Shown: positions 34,707-44,520, counted from the stretch's first letter. The stretch: 64,000 nt of DNA from Leifsonia sp. ALI-44-B (GCF_001984125.1 NZ_MTQL01000006.1:124001-188000), one strand, 5' to 3'. Numbers and translations are program-made. The notes: a model not told the origin generated them from the sequence alone.

Positions 34707-36557
34707 ATGCCCTCGAACACGACGACTCCTGACCAGAAGACGCCGCCCTCGATCCATCGGTGGGTGTTCTGGCCCGCCGCGGCGATCGTGATCGTGTTCG
34801 TGGCGTTCGCCATGCTCGCACCGACCGCCGCCGAATCGGCTTTCGGGGCCATCCAGTCGAGCATCGTCGCCAACTTCGGTTGGTACTACGTGCTCATCGC
34901 CACGATCTTCGTGGTCTTCAGCCTCTGGGTCGGTTTCTCCCGCTACGGCGACATCAAACTGGGTCAGGATGACGACAAACCCGAGTTCTCGCTCGGCTCC
35001 TGGTTCTCGCTCCTCTTCGCCGCCGGTATGGGCATCGGCCTCGTCTTCTACGGCGTCAGCGAGCCACTCAGCCACTTCGCGAGCCCGCGCCCCGGAGTCA
35101 CCGGCACCGAGACGCAACTCGCTCAGTCGGCGATGTCCCAGACGTTCTTGCACTGGGGCGTGCACGCGTGGTCGATCTACGTCGTGATCGGCCTGGCGCT
35201 GGCCTACGCCATCCACCGCCGCAAGCGCCCCATGTCGATCCGGTGGACCCTCGAACCGTTGCTCGGCAAACGCGTGCGCGGCGGCTGGGGCAACGCCATC
35301 GACGTGGTCGCCCTCGTCGGCACGCTCTTCGGTGTCGCGACGTCGCTCGGCCTCGGCGTGCTGCAGATCGCGGCGGGTCTCGAGAGCACGGGCGTGGTCG
35401 AACCGTCGCAGCTGCTCGAGATCGGCCTCATCGTCGTCATCACGGGCGTCGTGTTGTTCTCGGTGCTGTCTGGTGTGAACAAAGGTATGAAGTGGTTGTC
35501 CAACTTCAACCTCATCCTGGCGGCCCTCCTCGTGCTCTTCCTCCTGATCGTCGGGCCGACCCAGTTCCTGCTGCGCGATTTCGTGCAGTCGATGGGTGGC
35601 TACATCCAGAACTTCGTGGCGCTGTCGTTCAACACGAGCGCCTATTCGGGTGCCGAGGGCGAGGCTTGGCAGGCCGCGTGGACCACGTTCTACTGGGGCT
35701 GGTGGATCTCGTGGGCGCCCTTCGTCGGCATCTTCATCGCGCGCATCTCGCGTGGCCGCACCGTGTGCCAGTTCGTCGCGGGTGTCATCCTGGTGCCCAC
35801 GATCATCACGTGCCTGTGGTTCAGCGTCTTGGGCGGCACGGCCATCTACTCCGAGCTGCAAGGCCCCGGTGGTCTCGTCGGTGCCGACGGCCAGGTGGAT
35901 GTCGAGGGTTCCCTCTTCGAGATGCTCGGCCAGTTGCCCGCGGGCTCCGTCCTGACGGTCGGCGCCATCCTCCTCATCGGAATCTTCTTCGTCACGTCCG
36001 CCGACTCCGGCTCCCTCGTCATGGGCATGATCGCCTCGGGCGGCCAGGTCGAGCCGAAGCGCTGGGTGCGCGTGTTCTTCACGCTCACGACCGCCCTGCT
36101 CGCCATCGCCCTGCTGCTCTCGGGCGGGCTCAACGCGCTCAAGACGGCGGCCATCATCATCGCGCTGCCGTTCAGCGTGATCATGCTCCTGATGTGTTGG
36201 TCGACCGCTCTGGCCTTCGGTCGCGAACAGCGCGCCTACGAGCGCGCGCGCCGCGCCCAGTTCGTCGACCACATCGGCGAGTACTACGGACTCGAGGTCG
36301 AGGCGCCGATCGAGCGCGAGCCGGCCGGTTTCTTGAGCGGGTTACTCCGACGACTCCCGGTGCCCGGGCGCGGCAGCGTGCACGGTGCGGGTTCGGCTCC
36401 TGCCCCCGTTCCGAGTGGCTCGGACGTCGTTTCGGCCGCGAGCCCACACGCCGGCGGCGAGAGTGCTCACGACAATGTCGATGCGGGGGACGCCTCGCCG
36501 GCCGACGCCGCCGCTTCGGGGGCGTCCGATCCGGATAACTCGCCGCACCGCGACTAG
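34707..36557 (+). CDS. BCCT-family betaine/choline/carnitine transporter
   Basis: A 616-residue membrane protein with twelve spans. BCCT motifs are GMGIGLVFYGVSEPL (Na+-coupling type, as in BetP/OpuD) and WTTFYWGWWISWAPFVGIFIARISRGRT, the long signature in the eighth-ninth spans (split here for reading). A cytoplasmic C-terminal tail of about 95 residues, Ala/Ser/Asp-rich, follows; in BetP the tail senses osmotic stress. It probably imports glycine betaine or a similar osmolyte. It stands alone between two hairpins. Confidence 0.92.
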   Translation: MPSNTTTPDQKTPPSIHRWVFWPAAAIVIVFVAFAMLAPTAAESAFGAIQSSIVANFGWYYVLIATIFVVFSLWVGFSRYGDIKLGQDDDKPEFSLGSWFSLLFAAGMGIGLVFYGVSEPLSHFASPRPGVTGTETQLAQSAMSQTFLHWGVHAWSIYVVIGLALAYAIHRRKRPMSIRWTLEPLLGKRVRGGWGNAIDVVALVGTLFGVATSLGLGVLQIAAGLESTGVVEPSQLLEIGLIVVITGVVLFSVLSGVNKGMKWLSNFNLILAALLVLFLLIVGPTQFLLRDFVQSMGGYIQNFVALSFNTSAYSGAEGEAWQAAWTTFYWGWWISWAPFVGIFIARISRGRTVCQFVAGVILVPTIITCLWFSVLGGTAIYSELQGPGGLVGADGQVDVEGSLFEMLGQLPAGSVLTVGAILLIGIFFVTSADSGSLVMGMIASGGQVEPKRWVRVFFTLTTALLAIALLLSGGLNALKTAAIIIALPFSVIMLLMCWSTALAFGREQRAYERARRAQFVDHIGEYYGLEVEAPIEREPAGFLSGLLRRLPVPGRGSVHGAGSAPAPVPSGSDVVSAASPHAGGESAHDNVDAGDASPADAAASGASDPDNSPHRD

Positions 36558-36775
36558 GCATCCCGCAACCGCACGTTCGCTGCAAGCATCCTGAGAACCG
36601 GATGCCGAGGGCCCTCCTGTCACCGGGCCGCCAGTTTCGCCCGGTATCGTTTTTCGCGAGCGCCGCGGCGGCCGAGCGGCTCTCACGGCCCCCGTCTCTG
36701 CGGCACGCACCGCGCGCATCCTCGACGAAGCCCATCCGGAAAGCCAGCCGCGCACCCACCCCGGAGGACGACCTG

Positions 36776-37723
36776 ATGCCCGAGTCACCCGCTCAGGTCA
36801 CGCCCTACCAGGTGCTCGGCGTCGCGCCGACGGCCGACCACGACGAGTTGCGCCGGGCCTACCGCCGCAAACTGCGCGAGACACATCCCGACACCGGGGG
36901 AGACGCCGTGCGGTTCGCGGCCGTGCAGCGCGCCTGGCAGAAGGTGGGCGACCCCGCCGATCGCGCCGCCTACGACCGCGGTGCCTCGTCGCCGAGCGGT
37001 TCGGCCGCTTGGCCAACCGACGGTTCGTCGTCCACGTGGGCGTCGGGCTCGGGCAGCACCAGCCGCCAGCAGCACACGCGTCCCCGGGCCCGCCTCTACG
37101 GCCACCCGGGCGGCGCCGCGCGCGAGACCTACCTGCGCCTCATCCGCGAGTGGGCCGGCCGTGGGCCCGACCTCCCCGACCCCTACGATCCCGCGCTCGT
37201 GCGCTCGGCGCCGCTCGAGATCCGCCTCACACTTGCGAAGGCGATCGCCGAGGAGGAGACCTCGGTCGTGCTCGCCGACCTCGGCATCGGGTTCACCGTG
37301 TGGAACGATGTCGACCCCGGCCGCGACGAAGACAAGATCGACCACGTCGTGCTCGGCCCCACGGGTCTCTACGCCCTGCGTTCGGAAGATCGCGGCGGCA
37401 GCGTGTCCGTATCGCGCGGAGAGGTCACGGGCGAGAACTTCGGCGACCGAGAGCAGCCTGTGCGCTCCCTCGTGCGCTCGGCGCGCGCGCTCGGGCGCAC
37501 GGCCCGGGTCAAGTTCACGGGCGTCGCCATCATCGTGCCCGACGGCTCGCTCGAGAGCGAGTTCGAAGAGGTCGGCCGCGCGCGTTCTCCCGAGGCCTTC
37601 GTGCTCGGTCGGTCGCGCCTCCCGCATTTCCTGCGAGCCGGATCGGCCGACACGCCGATCGTGGGCGGCACCGAATCGTTCGAGGTGCGCACGCGCCTGC
37701 AGGCGGCCGTGCGCTTCGTCTGA
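36776..37723 (+). CDS. J-domain protein fused to a NERD nuclease-related domain
   Basis: A 315-residue cytoplasmic protein. Residues 1-70 form a J domain with the HPD motif (ETHPDTGGD) and DPADRAAYDRG, able to stimulate Hsp70 ATPase. After a Ser/Gly linker, residues 150-315 look like a NERD domain: VVLADLGIGFTVWNDVD, then DKIDHVVLGPTGLYALRSED and VKFTGVAIIVPDGS. NERD domains occur in DNA-processing contexts. I chose ATG 36776 because GGAGGA precedes it. The combination is seen in some actinobacteria; its role is unknown. The 218 bases upstream contain no gene. Confidence 0.78.
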   Translation: MPESPAQVTPYQVLGVAPTADHDELRRAYRRKLRETHPDTGGDAVRFAAVQRAWQKVGDPADRAAYDRGASSPSGSAAWPTDGSSSTWASGSGSTSRQQHTRPRARLYGHPGGAARETYLRLIREWAGRGPDLPDPYDPALVRSAPLEIRLTLAKAIAEEETSVVLADLGIGFTVWNDVDPGRDEDKIDHVVLGPTGLYALRSEDRGGSVSVSRGEVTGENFGDREQPVRSLVRSARALGRTARVKFTGVAIIVPDGSLESEFEEVGRARSPEAFVLGRSRLPHFLRAGSADTPIVGGTESFEVRTRLQAAVRFV

Positions 37724-37927
37724 TCGTCGGCGAGGTCGCCAGTCGCCCGACCGACGGTCGGATTCCGAGCCGCTCCCACCCGACATCCGCGGGCTCCCGC
37801 GGGGCTCGCATGAGCGGAATTCGCTGGTTCGTCGCAGCATCCGAGCATCATTCCGGTATGACACCCAACCGGGGGTGAACATCCGTCTCGCTTCGTGAAG
37901 AATTCGCAACACATCCGTAACACGATG

Positions 37928-37944
37928 CCCCCTATTGTGGGGGG
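37928..37944 (+). promoter_or_regulatory. -10-like TATTGT framed by C5/G5 inverted repeat before the subtilase gene
   Basis: CCCCC-TATTGT-GGGGG is a perfect 5-bp inverted repeat around a plausible -10 hexamer (37933-37938), 41 bases before the likely ribosome binding site. No clear -35 is visible. The remaining 37724-37927 holds no gene. Confidence 0.35.
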
Positions 37945-37984
37945 ATGCCGCGCACGGTGTGCGGCTCTTCCGAGGGGAACATCA

Positions 37985-40372
37985 GTGAAGATTGAACGAA
38001 AATCTCGGCTCGCCTCAGGCGCGCTGACTTTTGCGGTGGCGGGGGCCCTGTGCCTGGCACCGGCAACGGGCGCCTTCGCCGGCACGGCGACCACCGGCGC
38101 ACAACTGACCACCACCGCAGCCGCCGCCCCGACCGCCGTCGCGGTCAAGGACGGCGAACTCATGAACTACGTCGTCAACACCGCGACGGGGGCTGAGGGC
38201 ATCGCCGCCGCAACAGCCGCCGTCACGGCAGCCGGCGGCACGGTCGTCATGACCTATCCCGAGATCGGCGTCACGGTCGCGCAGTCGACGAGCGCCGCCT
38301 TCCAGGGCACGGTGCAGGCCGCGGCCGGCATCGAGTCCGCCGGTCCCACGCGCACGGCCCCCGTTACCGAGGGTGCCGCTACCGGCACGCCCGGAACGCT
38401 GTCGATCCACCAGCCGAGTGTCGAAGACGCCATTCCCGGCATCCCGACCGAGGGCAACCAGTGGGATCAGGTCGCCATCGGCTCGATCAGCGCCCACGGT
38501 GCCGAGACGGGCGACGGCGTTCTCGTCGGCGTCGTCGACTCCGGCATCGACATCACCAACCCCGACCTGGCCAATCAGGTGGATGCCGCGGCATCCGTCG
38601 GCTGCACCACCAACGGTGTGCCCAACACGGCGCAGTCCGCCTGGGTCCCCACCACGAGCGACCACGGAACGCACGTCGCCGGCACCATCGCGGCCGCCGA
38701 CAACGGCGCGGGTGTCGTGGGTGTCGCCCCCGGCGCCAAGCTCGCCTCAGTGAAGGTCGTCAGCGATGACGGCTTCATCTACCCCGAATACGCCATCTGC
38801 GGCTTCATGTGGTCCGCAACCCACGGCATCGACGTGGCGAACCACAGCTACTACGTCGACCCGTGGCAGTTCTGGTGCACCGACGCCGCCGACCAGAAGG
38901 CCGGCCTCGAGGCCGTCCGTCGCGCGGTCGAGTACTCCACCGACCAGGGCGTCCTGAACGTGGCCGCCGCCGGCAACTCGGACTACGACCTCGCCAATAA
39001 GACGATCGACACCGACAGCCCCAACGACACCACGCCCGTGCCCGACCGCCCGATCAACGCCGGGTGCCTCGACATCCCGACCGAGGTCGAGGGTGTCGTC
39101 TCGGTCGCGTCGCTCGCCCTGACGCCGTCGACCGGCGCCATCTCGAAGTCCTCCTTCTCGAACTACGGCCGTGACAAGATCGACGTCGCCGCCCCCGGTT
39201 CGGGCATCTGGTCGACCATCACCGAGAACGCGGCCGGCGACATCTACGGCAGCAAGAACGGCACGTCGATGGCATCCCCGCACGTCGCCGGTGTCGCCGC
39301 TCTCCTCGCGGCCACCAACCCGTCCGCGACGCCCGCCCAGCTCGAGCAGCTGCTGAAGAGCCAGGCCACGCCGCTCGCCTGCCCCACGGGTGACGCGCGC
39401 TGCGCCGAGCCCCGCGACTTCTACGGTGCGGGCATGGTCAACGCGTCCGCCGCCGCCGGTGTCGCACCGGGTGCGGCCACCGAGGCGAGCATCGGCGTCC
39501 AGTCGAAGCGCGTCAAGCCCGGCACGCTCTTCGGTGTCGTCGCCGACGGCTTCCAGCCCGACGAGCAGGTCACCTTCACGGTCGGCACGCAGGTCGCCAA
39601 GACCGTCGCCGCCGATGCGCTCGGTCGCGTCAACACCTCGGTCAACCTGCCCGCGGGTGCGGCCGACGGCGAATACCCGCTGACCGCAACGGGCACCTCG
39701 GGCAAGACGGCGACCGTCACCATGACGGCGTTCACGCTCGCGGCTCCCACGCTGGCCGCCCCGACGGTCGACCAGGTCGTCACGGCCGATTCCGTCACCG
39801 TGACCGGAAAGGGTGCCCCCGGCGCCACGGTCCAGGTCGAGCTGTACGACTCGGTCAAGTTCCCCGAGGGACCCGTCACGCGCAAGGCCCAGGCCACTCC
39901 GGCCGCCGCCAAGAGCTCGTCGTCGACCTCGGCCGACCAGGCCGCCGCCGACGTCCCCTTCGACCCGGCAGCCGGCTGGGTCTTCGGGCAGACGACCGCG
40001 GGTGCCGACGGCTCCTTCTCGGTGACCTTCACGGGTCTCCCCGACGGTGACTTCCTGGCCTACGCCCTGCAGACCGACGGTTCGCAGGTCTCGGCCTACT
40101 CGGCGGGTGTCGCCTTCTCGGTCGACACGGCCGTTGTCGCCCCCGAGCCCACGCCGGTGCCCACCGACGGTGCCACGCCTCTGCCGACCGCCCCGGGTGT
40201 CGACCCGGCGCCGGCAGCCGGCACCCCGGTGGCCTCGAACGGCTCGGGCTCCCTCCCGGCAACGGGTGCGGATGTCTCGCTCCTCGTCGGGGGAGCGGGC
40301 CTGCTCGCCGTCCTCGGCCTGCTGTTCGCCGGTTTCGCGCGTCGCCGTTCCGCGGAGCGCACGAAGGCCTGA
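37985..40372 (+). CDS. Secreted S8 subtilisin-like protease with LPATG wall anchor
   Basis: A 795-residue protein: signal peptide 1-32, inhibitor-like propeptide, S8 catalytic domain with D185 (VDSGID), H230 (SDHGTHVAGT) and S428 (NGTSMASPHVAG), then two Ig-like beta domains (about 510-700) and a Pro/Thr linker. It ends with a sortase signal: LPATG (757-761), a hydrophobic span and RRRSAERTKA. It should be cut by sortase and bound to peptidoglycan. GTG 37985 has GAGGGGA before it. No active sortase gene lies in this window; the only sortase-fold protein (19678-20739) lacks the catalytic residues. Confidence 0.92.
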   Translation: MKIERKSRLASGALTFAVAGALCLAPATGAFAGTATTGAQLTTTAAAAPTAVAVKDGELMNYVVNTATGAEGIAAATAAVTAAGGTVVMTYPEIGVTVAQSTSAAFQGTVQAAAGIESAGPTRTAPVTEGAATGTPGTLSIHQPSVEDAIPGIPTEGNQWDQVAIGSISAHGAETGDGVLVGVVDSGIDITNPDLANQVDAAASVGCTTNGVPNTAQSAWVPTTSDHGTHVAGTIAAADNGAGVVGVAPGAKLASVKVVSDDGFIYPEYAICGFMWSATHGIDVANHSYYVDPWQFWCTDAADQKAGLEAVRRAVEYSTDQGVLNVAAAGNSDYDLANKTIDTDSPNDTTPVPDRPINAGCLDIPTEVEGVVSVASLALTPSTGAISKSSFSNYGRDKIDVAAPGSGIWSTITENAAGDIYGSKNGTSMASPHVAGVAALLAATNPSATPAQLEQLLKSQATPLACPTGDARCAEPRDFYGAGMVNASAAAGVAPGAATEASIGVQSKRVKPGTLFGVVADGFQPDEQVTFTVGTQVAKTVAADALGRVNTSVNLPAGAADGEYPLTATGTSGKTATVTMTAFTLAAPTLAAPTVDQVVTADSVTVTGKGAPGATVQVELYDSVKFPEGPVTRKAQATPAAAKSSSSTSADQAAADVPFDPAAGWVFGQTTAGADGSFSVTFTGLPDGDFLAYALQTDGSQVSAYSAGVAFSVDTAVVAPEPTPVPTDGATPLPTAPGVDPAPAAGTPVASNGSGSLPATGADVSLLVGGAGLLAVLGLLFAGFARRRSAERTKA

Positions 40373-40457
40373 CCACGAACGCCCGAGAGGGGCGGCGGTC
40401 GCGGAGACCCTGACGTCGTGCTGACTCCGCAATCGCACCCCACTCGAGGCTGATCAC

Positions 40458-40496
40458 CGAAGGGGTGTTCCGGATTCTTTCCGGAACACCCCTTCG
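40458..40496 (+). terminator. Terminator after the subtilase gene, 16-bp stem
   Basis: CGAAGGGGTGTTCCGG pairs perfectly with CCGGAACACCCCTTCG across a 7-base loop. Confidence 0.85.
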
Positions 40497-40625
40497 TCGT
40501 GTCACCCCGCCCACAAACCCTCGCCGCGCAACCCCCCTGTGGCGCACAGGGTTCGGCCAGCCGATACCCAGATAATTGGCGAAGCGCATCCCCTGGCGCG
40601 ACCCGACCCGCAAGGAGGCCCGTCC

Positions 40626-42350
40626 GTGTCCGATTGGTTGAGCGAAAAGCCCTGGCTCTCGTCTTATGCACCCGACGTCCCGCATCTCATCGACGAGCCC
40701 GACGGTTCCCTCGTCGACATGGTGTTCCGCAGCGTGCACCGTTACGACCAGGCCACGGCGCTCGAGTTCTTCGGCCGCACCACGAGCTATCGCGAACTCG
40801 GTCGCCAGATCGATCACGCCGCCGAGGGCCTGCGCCGACTCGGCGTGCAGAAGGGTGACCGGGTGGCCATCATCCTGCCCAACTGCCCGCAGCACGTCGT
40901 CGCCTTCTACGCCATCCTGCGCCTCGGCGCCATCGTCATCGAGCACAACCCGCTCTACACGGCGCGCGAGCTGCGCCACCAATTCGAAGACCACAATGCC
41001 CGCGTCGTGATCGCGTGGCAGCAGGTCGTCGACACGCTCGCCACGTTCCCCGCCGACCTGGCCCTCGACGCCGTCATCTCGGTCGACATCACCACCGAGA
41101 TGCCGCAGTCGCAGCGCCTGGCGCTCAAGCTGCCCATCAAGAAGGCGCGTGAAGCCCGGGCCAAGCTCGGCACGGCGCCCACCACCAAGAACCACATCGC
41201 GTGGGATCGGCTGCTGTCGAAGGGGTCGCTGAAGCGCAAGCATCCGAAGCCCGCCGTCGACGACCTGGCGGTGCTGCAATACACCTCGGGCACCACGGGC
41301 CGCCCCAAGGGCGCCATGCTCACGCACCGCAACCTGTACTCGAATGCCATGCAGGGCCGCGCCTGGGTGCCGGGCCTCACCGAGGGTGGCGAGGTGTTCT
41401 ACGCCGTGCTGCCCATGTTCCACGCCTACGGACTCACTCTGTGCCTCACTTTCGCCATGAGCATCGGCGCGCGACTCGTTCTCCTGCCCACCTTCACGAC
41501 CGATCTCGTGCTCGAGGCCGCCAAGAAGAACCCGCCCACGTTCCTGCCCGCCGTGCCGCCCATCTACGATCAGCTGGCGCGCACGGCCGAGCACCGCGGC
41601 ATCGACCTCTCGAGCGTGCGCTTCGCGATCTCGGGCGCCATGAGCCTGCCCGTGCAGACCGTCGAGCGCTGGGAGAGCGTCACGGGCGGCCTGCTCGTCG
41701 AGGGTTACGGCATGACCGAGACGTCGCCCGTCGCGCTCGGCAACCCCATCGGCCCGAGCCGCCGCCCCGGCACGGTCGGCGTGCCTTTTCCGAGCACTGA
41801 GATCCGCGTCGTCGACCCGGCCGATCCGAGTGCCGACCGGCCGCAGGGCGAGGAGGGCGAGCTGTTGCTGCGCGGCCCCCAGGTCTTCCAGGGCTACTGG
41901 AACCGCCCCGACGAGACGGCCGAGACGCTCCTGGCCGACGGCTGGCTGCGCACGGGTGACATCGTGCACGTCTCCGACGACGGTTTCGTCACGATCGTCG
42001 ACCGCGTCAAAGAGCTCATCGTCACGGGTGGCTTCAATGTGTCGCCCTCCGAGGTCGAAGAGGTGCTCATACAGCATCCCGACGTGGTGAAGGTGGCCGT
42101 GGTCGGCCTGCCGCGCGCCAGCGGTGGCGAGGATGTCTCGGCCGCCGTCGTGCTGAAGCCCGGCGCCGTGCTCGACACGGGTGGGTTGCGCGACTTCGCC
42201 CGCCGCACACTCGTGTCCTACAAGGTGCCCAAGCGCATCGTGCAGGTCGAGGAGTTGCCCACGTCGCTCATCGGCAAGGTGCTGCGCCGCAAGGTGAGAG
42301 AAGATCTCATCTCCGCGGGCAAGCGCTCGAAGGCCTCGCGCGACAGCTGA
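40626..42350 (+). CDS. Long-chain fatty acid-CoA ligase (AMP-forming)
   Basis: A 574-residue acyl-adenylate enzyme. The ATP loop reads YTSGTTGRPKGAMLTH, followed by LPMFHAYGLT, the adenylate motif EGYGMTETSPVAL, the hinge GWLRTGDIVHVSDDGF, and the catalytic Lys in TSLIGKVLRRK. It activates free fatty acids to acyl-CoA for beta-oxidation or lipid synthesis. I chose GTG 40626 because AAGGAGG lies about 8 bases upstream. It is monocistronic, bounded by terminators on both sides. Confidence 0.92.
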   Translation: MSDWLSEKPWLSSYAPDVPHLIDEPDGSLVDMVFRSVHRYDQATALEFFGRTTSYRELGRQIDHAAEGLRRLGVQKGDRVAIILPNCPQHVVAFYAILRLGAIVIEHNPLYTARELRHQFEDHNARVVIAWQQVVDTLATFPADLALDAVISVDITTEMPQSQRLALKLPIKKAREARAKLGTAPTTKNHIAWDRLLSKGSLKRKHPKPAVDDLAVLQYTSGTTGRPKGAMLTHRNLYSNAMQGRAWVPGLTEGGEVFYAVLPMFHAYGLTLCLTFAMSIGARLVLLPTFTTDLVLEAAKKNPPTFLPAVPPIYDQLARTAEHRGIDLSSVRFAISGAMSLPVQTVERWESVTGGLLVEGYGMTETSPVALGNPIGPSRRPGTVGVPFPSTEIRVVDPADPSADRPQGEEGELLLRGPQVFQGYWNRPDETAETLLADGWLRTGDIVHVSDDGFVTIVDRVKELIVTGGFNVSPSEVEEVLIQHPDVVKVAVVGLPRASGGEDVSAAVVLKPGAVLDTGGLRDFARRTLVSYKVPKRIVQVEELPTSLIGKVLRRKVREDLISAGKRSKASRDS

Positions 42351-42366
42351 TCCTGTTTCATCCCCG

Positions 42367-42414
42367 GCGCTGGTCGGGACGGCACCGACACGCCGCCCCG
42401 ACCAGCGCTTTTTT
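42367..42414 (+). terminator. Intrinsic terminator with T6 tract
   Basis: A stem GCGCTGGTCGGG/CCCGACCAGCGC with extra inner pairs is followed directly by TTTTTT. The T tract overlaps the operator of the next gene. Confidence 0.85.
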
Positions 42415-42440
42415 GAATCATTCAAAATAACTGTTAGCGT
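42411..42440 (+). promoter_or_regulatory. Fur-type operator and promoter, predicted leaderless
   Basis: TTTTGAATCATTCAAAA (42411-42427) is a perfect 8-1-8 inverted repeat. It contains the -35 TTGAAT (42413-42418); the -10 TAGCGT (42435-42440) is 16 bases away and six bases before the ATG. Binding of the encoded Fur-family protein would block its own transcription. Confidence 0.75.
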
Positions 42441-42446
42441 CGTCTC

Positions 42447-42884
42447 ATGACCGATTCGGAGCGACTGCAACAGGCTGGCCTGCGTGTCACCGCCCCGCGG
42501 CTCGCCACCCTCGAGGTGCTCCGCGAGCCGGGCCACCTCACGGCCGAAGAGGTCTACCAGCGCGTCGCCGAGACGCTGCCGGGCACCAGCCTGCAGGCCG
42601 TCTACAACGTGCTCGCGGCCTTCACCGAGGCCGAGCTGGTGCGGCGCGTCGAATTCCCAGGTTCGCCCTGGCGCTACGAGTCCCGCGTCGGAGACAACCA
42701 CCACCACGTGGTCTGTTCGGGCTGCGGAGCCGTGGCCGACATCGATTGCGTCGTCGGGCACGCACCGTGCCTCACACCCTCCGACGCGAGCGGCTTCGTG
42801 CTGACGCGAGCCGAGGTCACCTTCGAGGGCCTGTGCGCCGCGTGCGCCGCCGCCACCGATCGAGAGTCGCTCGCCTCGGCGTGA
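42447..42884 (+). CDS. Fur-family regulator (CatR/FurA/PerR-like)
   Basis: A 145-residue metal-dependent regulator: winged helix ([33 protein letters not shown]), the HHH metal segment [11 protein letters not shown], and a second zinc pair in GLCAACAAA. Two CxxC motifs indicate a structural zinc site. Its position directly before a catalase gene is the usual arrangement of peroxide-sensing CatR/FurA regulators, which release DNA when oxidised. Predicted leaderless start and autoregulation through the upstream palindrome. Confidence 0.92.
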   Translation: MTDSERLQQAGLRVTAPRLATLEVLREPGHLTAEEVYQRVAETLPGTSLQAVYNVLAAFTEAELVRRVEFPGSPWRYESRVGDNHHHVVCSGCGAVADIDCVVGHAPCLTPSDASGFVLTRAEVTFEGLCAACAAATDRESLASA

Positions 42885-43023
42885 CGCGAAGCATCCTCGA
42901 TTCAGTGGTTCTTCACCGCAACCCATCAGCTTGCGGCTACCGCCCGCTGACAGCCTGAAATCACCCGAAACCTTCCACGCCGCCATCTGGTCGCGCGTGC
43001 CACCCCACACACAAGGAGAATCC

Positions 43024-44520
43024 GTGACCGAGAAGTTCACCACCACGAATTCCGGAGCCCCCGTCGCCAGCGACCAGCACTCGCAGGCTGTCGGCGCCGA
43101 CGGCGTCATTCCGCTGCACGACCACTACCTCATCGAGAAGCTCGCCCAGTTCAACCGCGAGCGCGTCCCCGAGCGCGTCGTGCACGCCAAGGGTGGCGGC
43201 GCCTTCGGCGTCTTCGAGACCACGCACGACGTGAGCGCCTACACGCGGGCCAGCCTGTTCCAGCCCGGTGCCCGCACCGAGATGCTCGCACGCTTCTCGA
43301 CCGTCGCCGGCGAGCAGGGCAGCCCCGACACGTGGCGAGACCCCCGCGGTTTCGCGCTCAAGTTCTACACCGACGAGGGCAACTACGACCTCGTCGGCAA
43401 CAACACGCCCACGTTCTTCCTGCGCGACGGCATCAAGTTCCCCGACTTCATCCGCTCGCAGAAGCGCCTGCCGGGTTCGCACCTGCGCGACCACAACATG
43501 CAGTGGGACTTCTGGACGCTGTCTCCCGAAACCGCCCACCAGGTGACCTGGCTCATGGGCGACCGCGGCCTGCCCGCCTCGTGGCGCAACATGGATGGCT
43601 TCGGCTCGCACACCTACCAGTGGATCAACTCCGCGGGCGAGAAGTTCTGGGTCAAGTACCACTTCCGCACCAACCAGGGCCACAAGGTGTTGTCGCAGGC
43701 CGACGCCGACCAGATCGCGGGCGAGGACGCCGACTTCCACATCCGCGACCTGCACACGGCCATCGAGGCCGGCGACTTCCCGAGCTGGACGCTGTCGGTG
43801 CAGATCATGCCCTACGCCGATGCCGCGACCTACCGGTTCAACCCGTTCGACCTCACGAAGGTGTGGCCGAAGGGCGACTACCCGCTCATTGAGGTCGGCA
43901 CCATGACGCTCAACCGCAACCCCGAGAACTACTTCGCGCAGATCGAGCAGGCCACCTTCGCGCCCTCGAACTTCGTGCCCGGCATCGCGGCGAGCCCCGA
44001 CAAGATGCTCCTCGCGCGCATCTTCAGCTATGCCGACGCGCACCGCTACCGCGTGGGCACCAACCACGCGCAGCTGCCCGTGAACGCGCCCAAGTCGCCC
44101 GTGCACACCTACTCGAAGGAAGGCGCCATGCGCTACGACTTCGCGTCGGCAGACACCCCGGTCTACGCGCCGAACTCCTTCGGTGGCGCCCACGCCGACC
44201 CGGCCCGCGCGGCCGAGAGCGACGGCTGGCAGAACGACGGCGTGCTCATGCGTTCGGCCGCCACGCTGCACGCCGAGGACGACGACTTCGGCCAGGCCGG
44301 CACCCTTGTGCGCGATGTGATGGATGACGAGCAGCGCGAGCGTCTCGCCCACAACATCGCGGGCCACGTGTCCAAGGTCACCATGCCGGGTCTGCGCGAG
44401 CGCGTGCTGCAGTACTGGACGAACGTCGACCAGAACCTGGCCCGTCGTGTGGCGACCCTGCTCGAGCCGAGTGCACCCGGTGCCGACGAGACGCCCGAGA
44501 GCGCTGGCATCCCCAACTAG
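43024..44520 (+). CDS. katA: Catalase, monofunctional haem type
   Basis: A 498-residue catalase that splits hydrogen peroxide. Active His54 ([11 protein letters not shown]), Asn127 (GNNTPTFF) and the proximal haem Tyr336 ([14 protein letters not shown]) are all present. Length and motifs match small-subunit catalases. GTG with AAGGAG 6 bases before it. It lies 139 bases after the Fur-family gene; no second copy of the Fur palindrome is visible in that gap, so it may be read from the upstream promoter. Confidence 0.96.
   Translation: MTEKFTTTNSGAPVASDQHSQAVGADGVIPLHDHYLIEKLAQFNRERVPERVVHAKGGGAFGVFETTHDVSAYTRASLFQPGARTEMLARFSTVAGEQGSPDTWRDPRGFALKFYTDEGNYDLVGNNTPTFFLRDGIKFPDFIRSQKRLPGSHLRDHNMQWDFWTLSPETAHQVTWLMGDRGLPASWRNMDGFGSHTYQWINSAGEKFWVKYHFRTNQGHKVLSQADADQIAGEDADFHIRDLHTAIEAGDFPSWTLSVQIMPYADAATYRFNPFDLTKVWPKGDYPLIEVGTMTLNRNPENYFAQIEQATFAPSNFVPGIAASPDKMLLARIFSYADAHRYRVGTNHAQLPVNAPKSPVHTYSKEGAMRYDFASADTPVYAPNSFGGAHADPARAAESDGWQNDGVLMRSAATLHAEDDDFGQAGTLVRDVMDDEQRERLAHNIAGHVSKVTMPGLRERVLQYWTNVDQNLARRVATLLEPSAPGADETPESAGIPN

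Noticed and set aside
36584-36602. Hairpin GCATCC...GGATGC after the BCCT gene
   Set aside because: Only 6 bp, no T tract, and this word pair is common across the window.
40029-43109. Long minus-strand frame of about 1000 codons
   Set aside because: It runs antisense through the acyl-CoA ligase and regulator genes, is Arg/Gly/His-rich without any motif, and is a typical high-GC shadow. The same applies to long antisense frames at 15014-17317 and 49978-52512.
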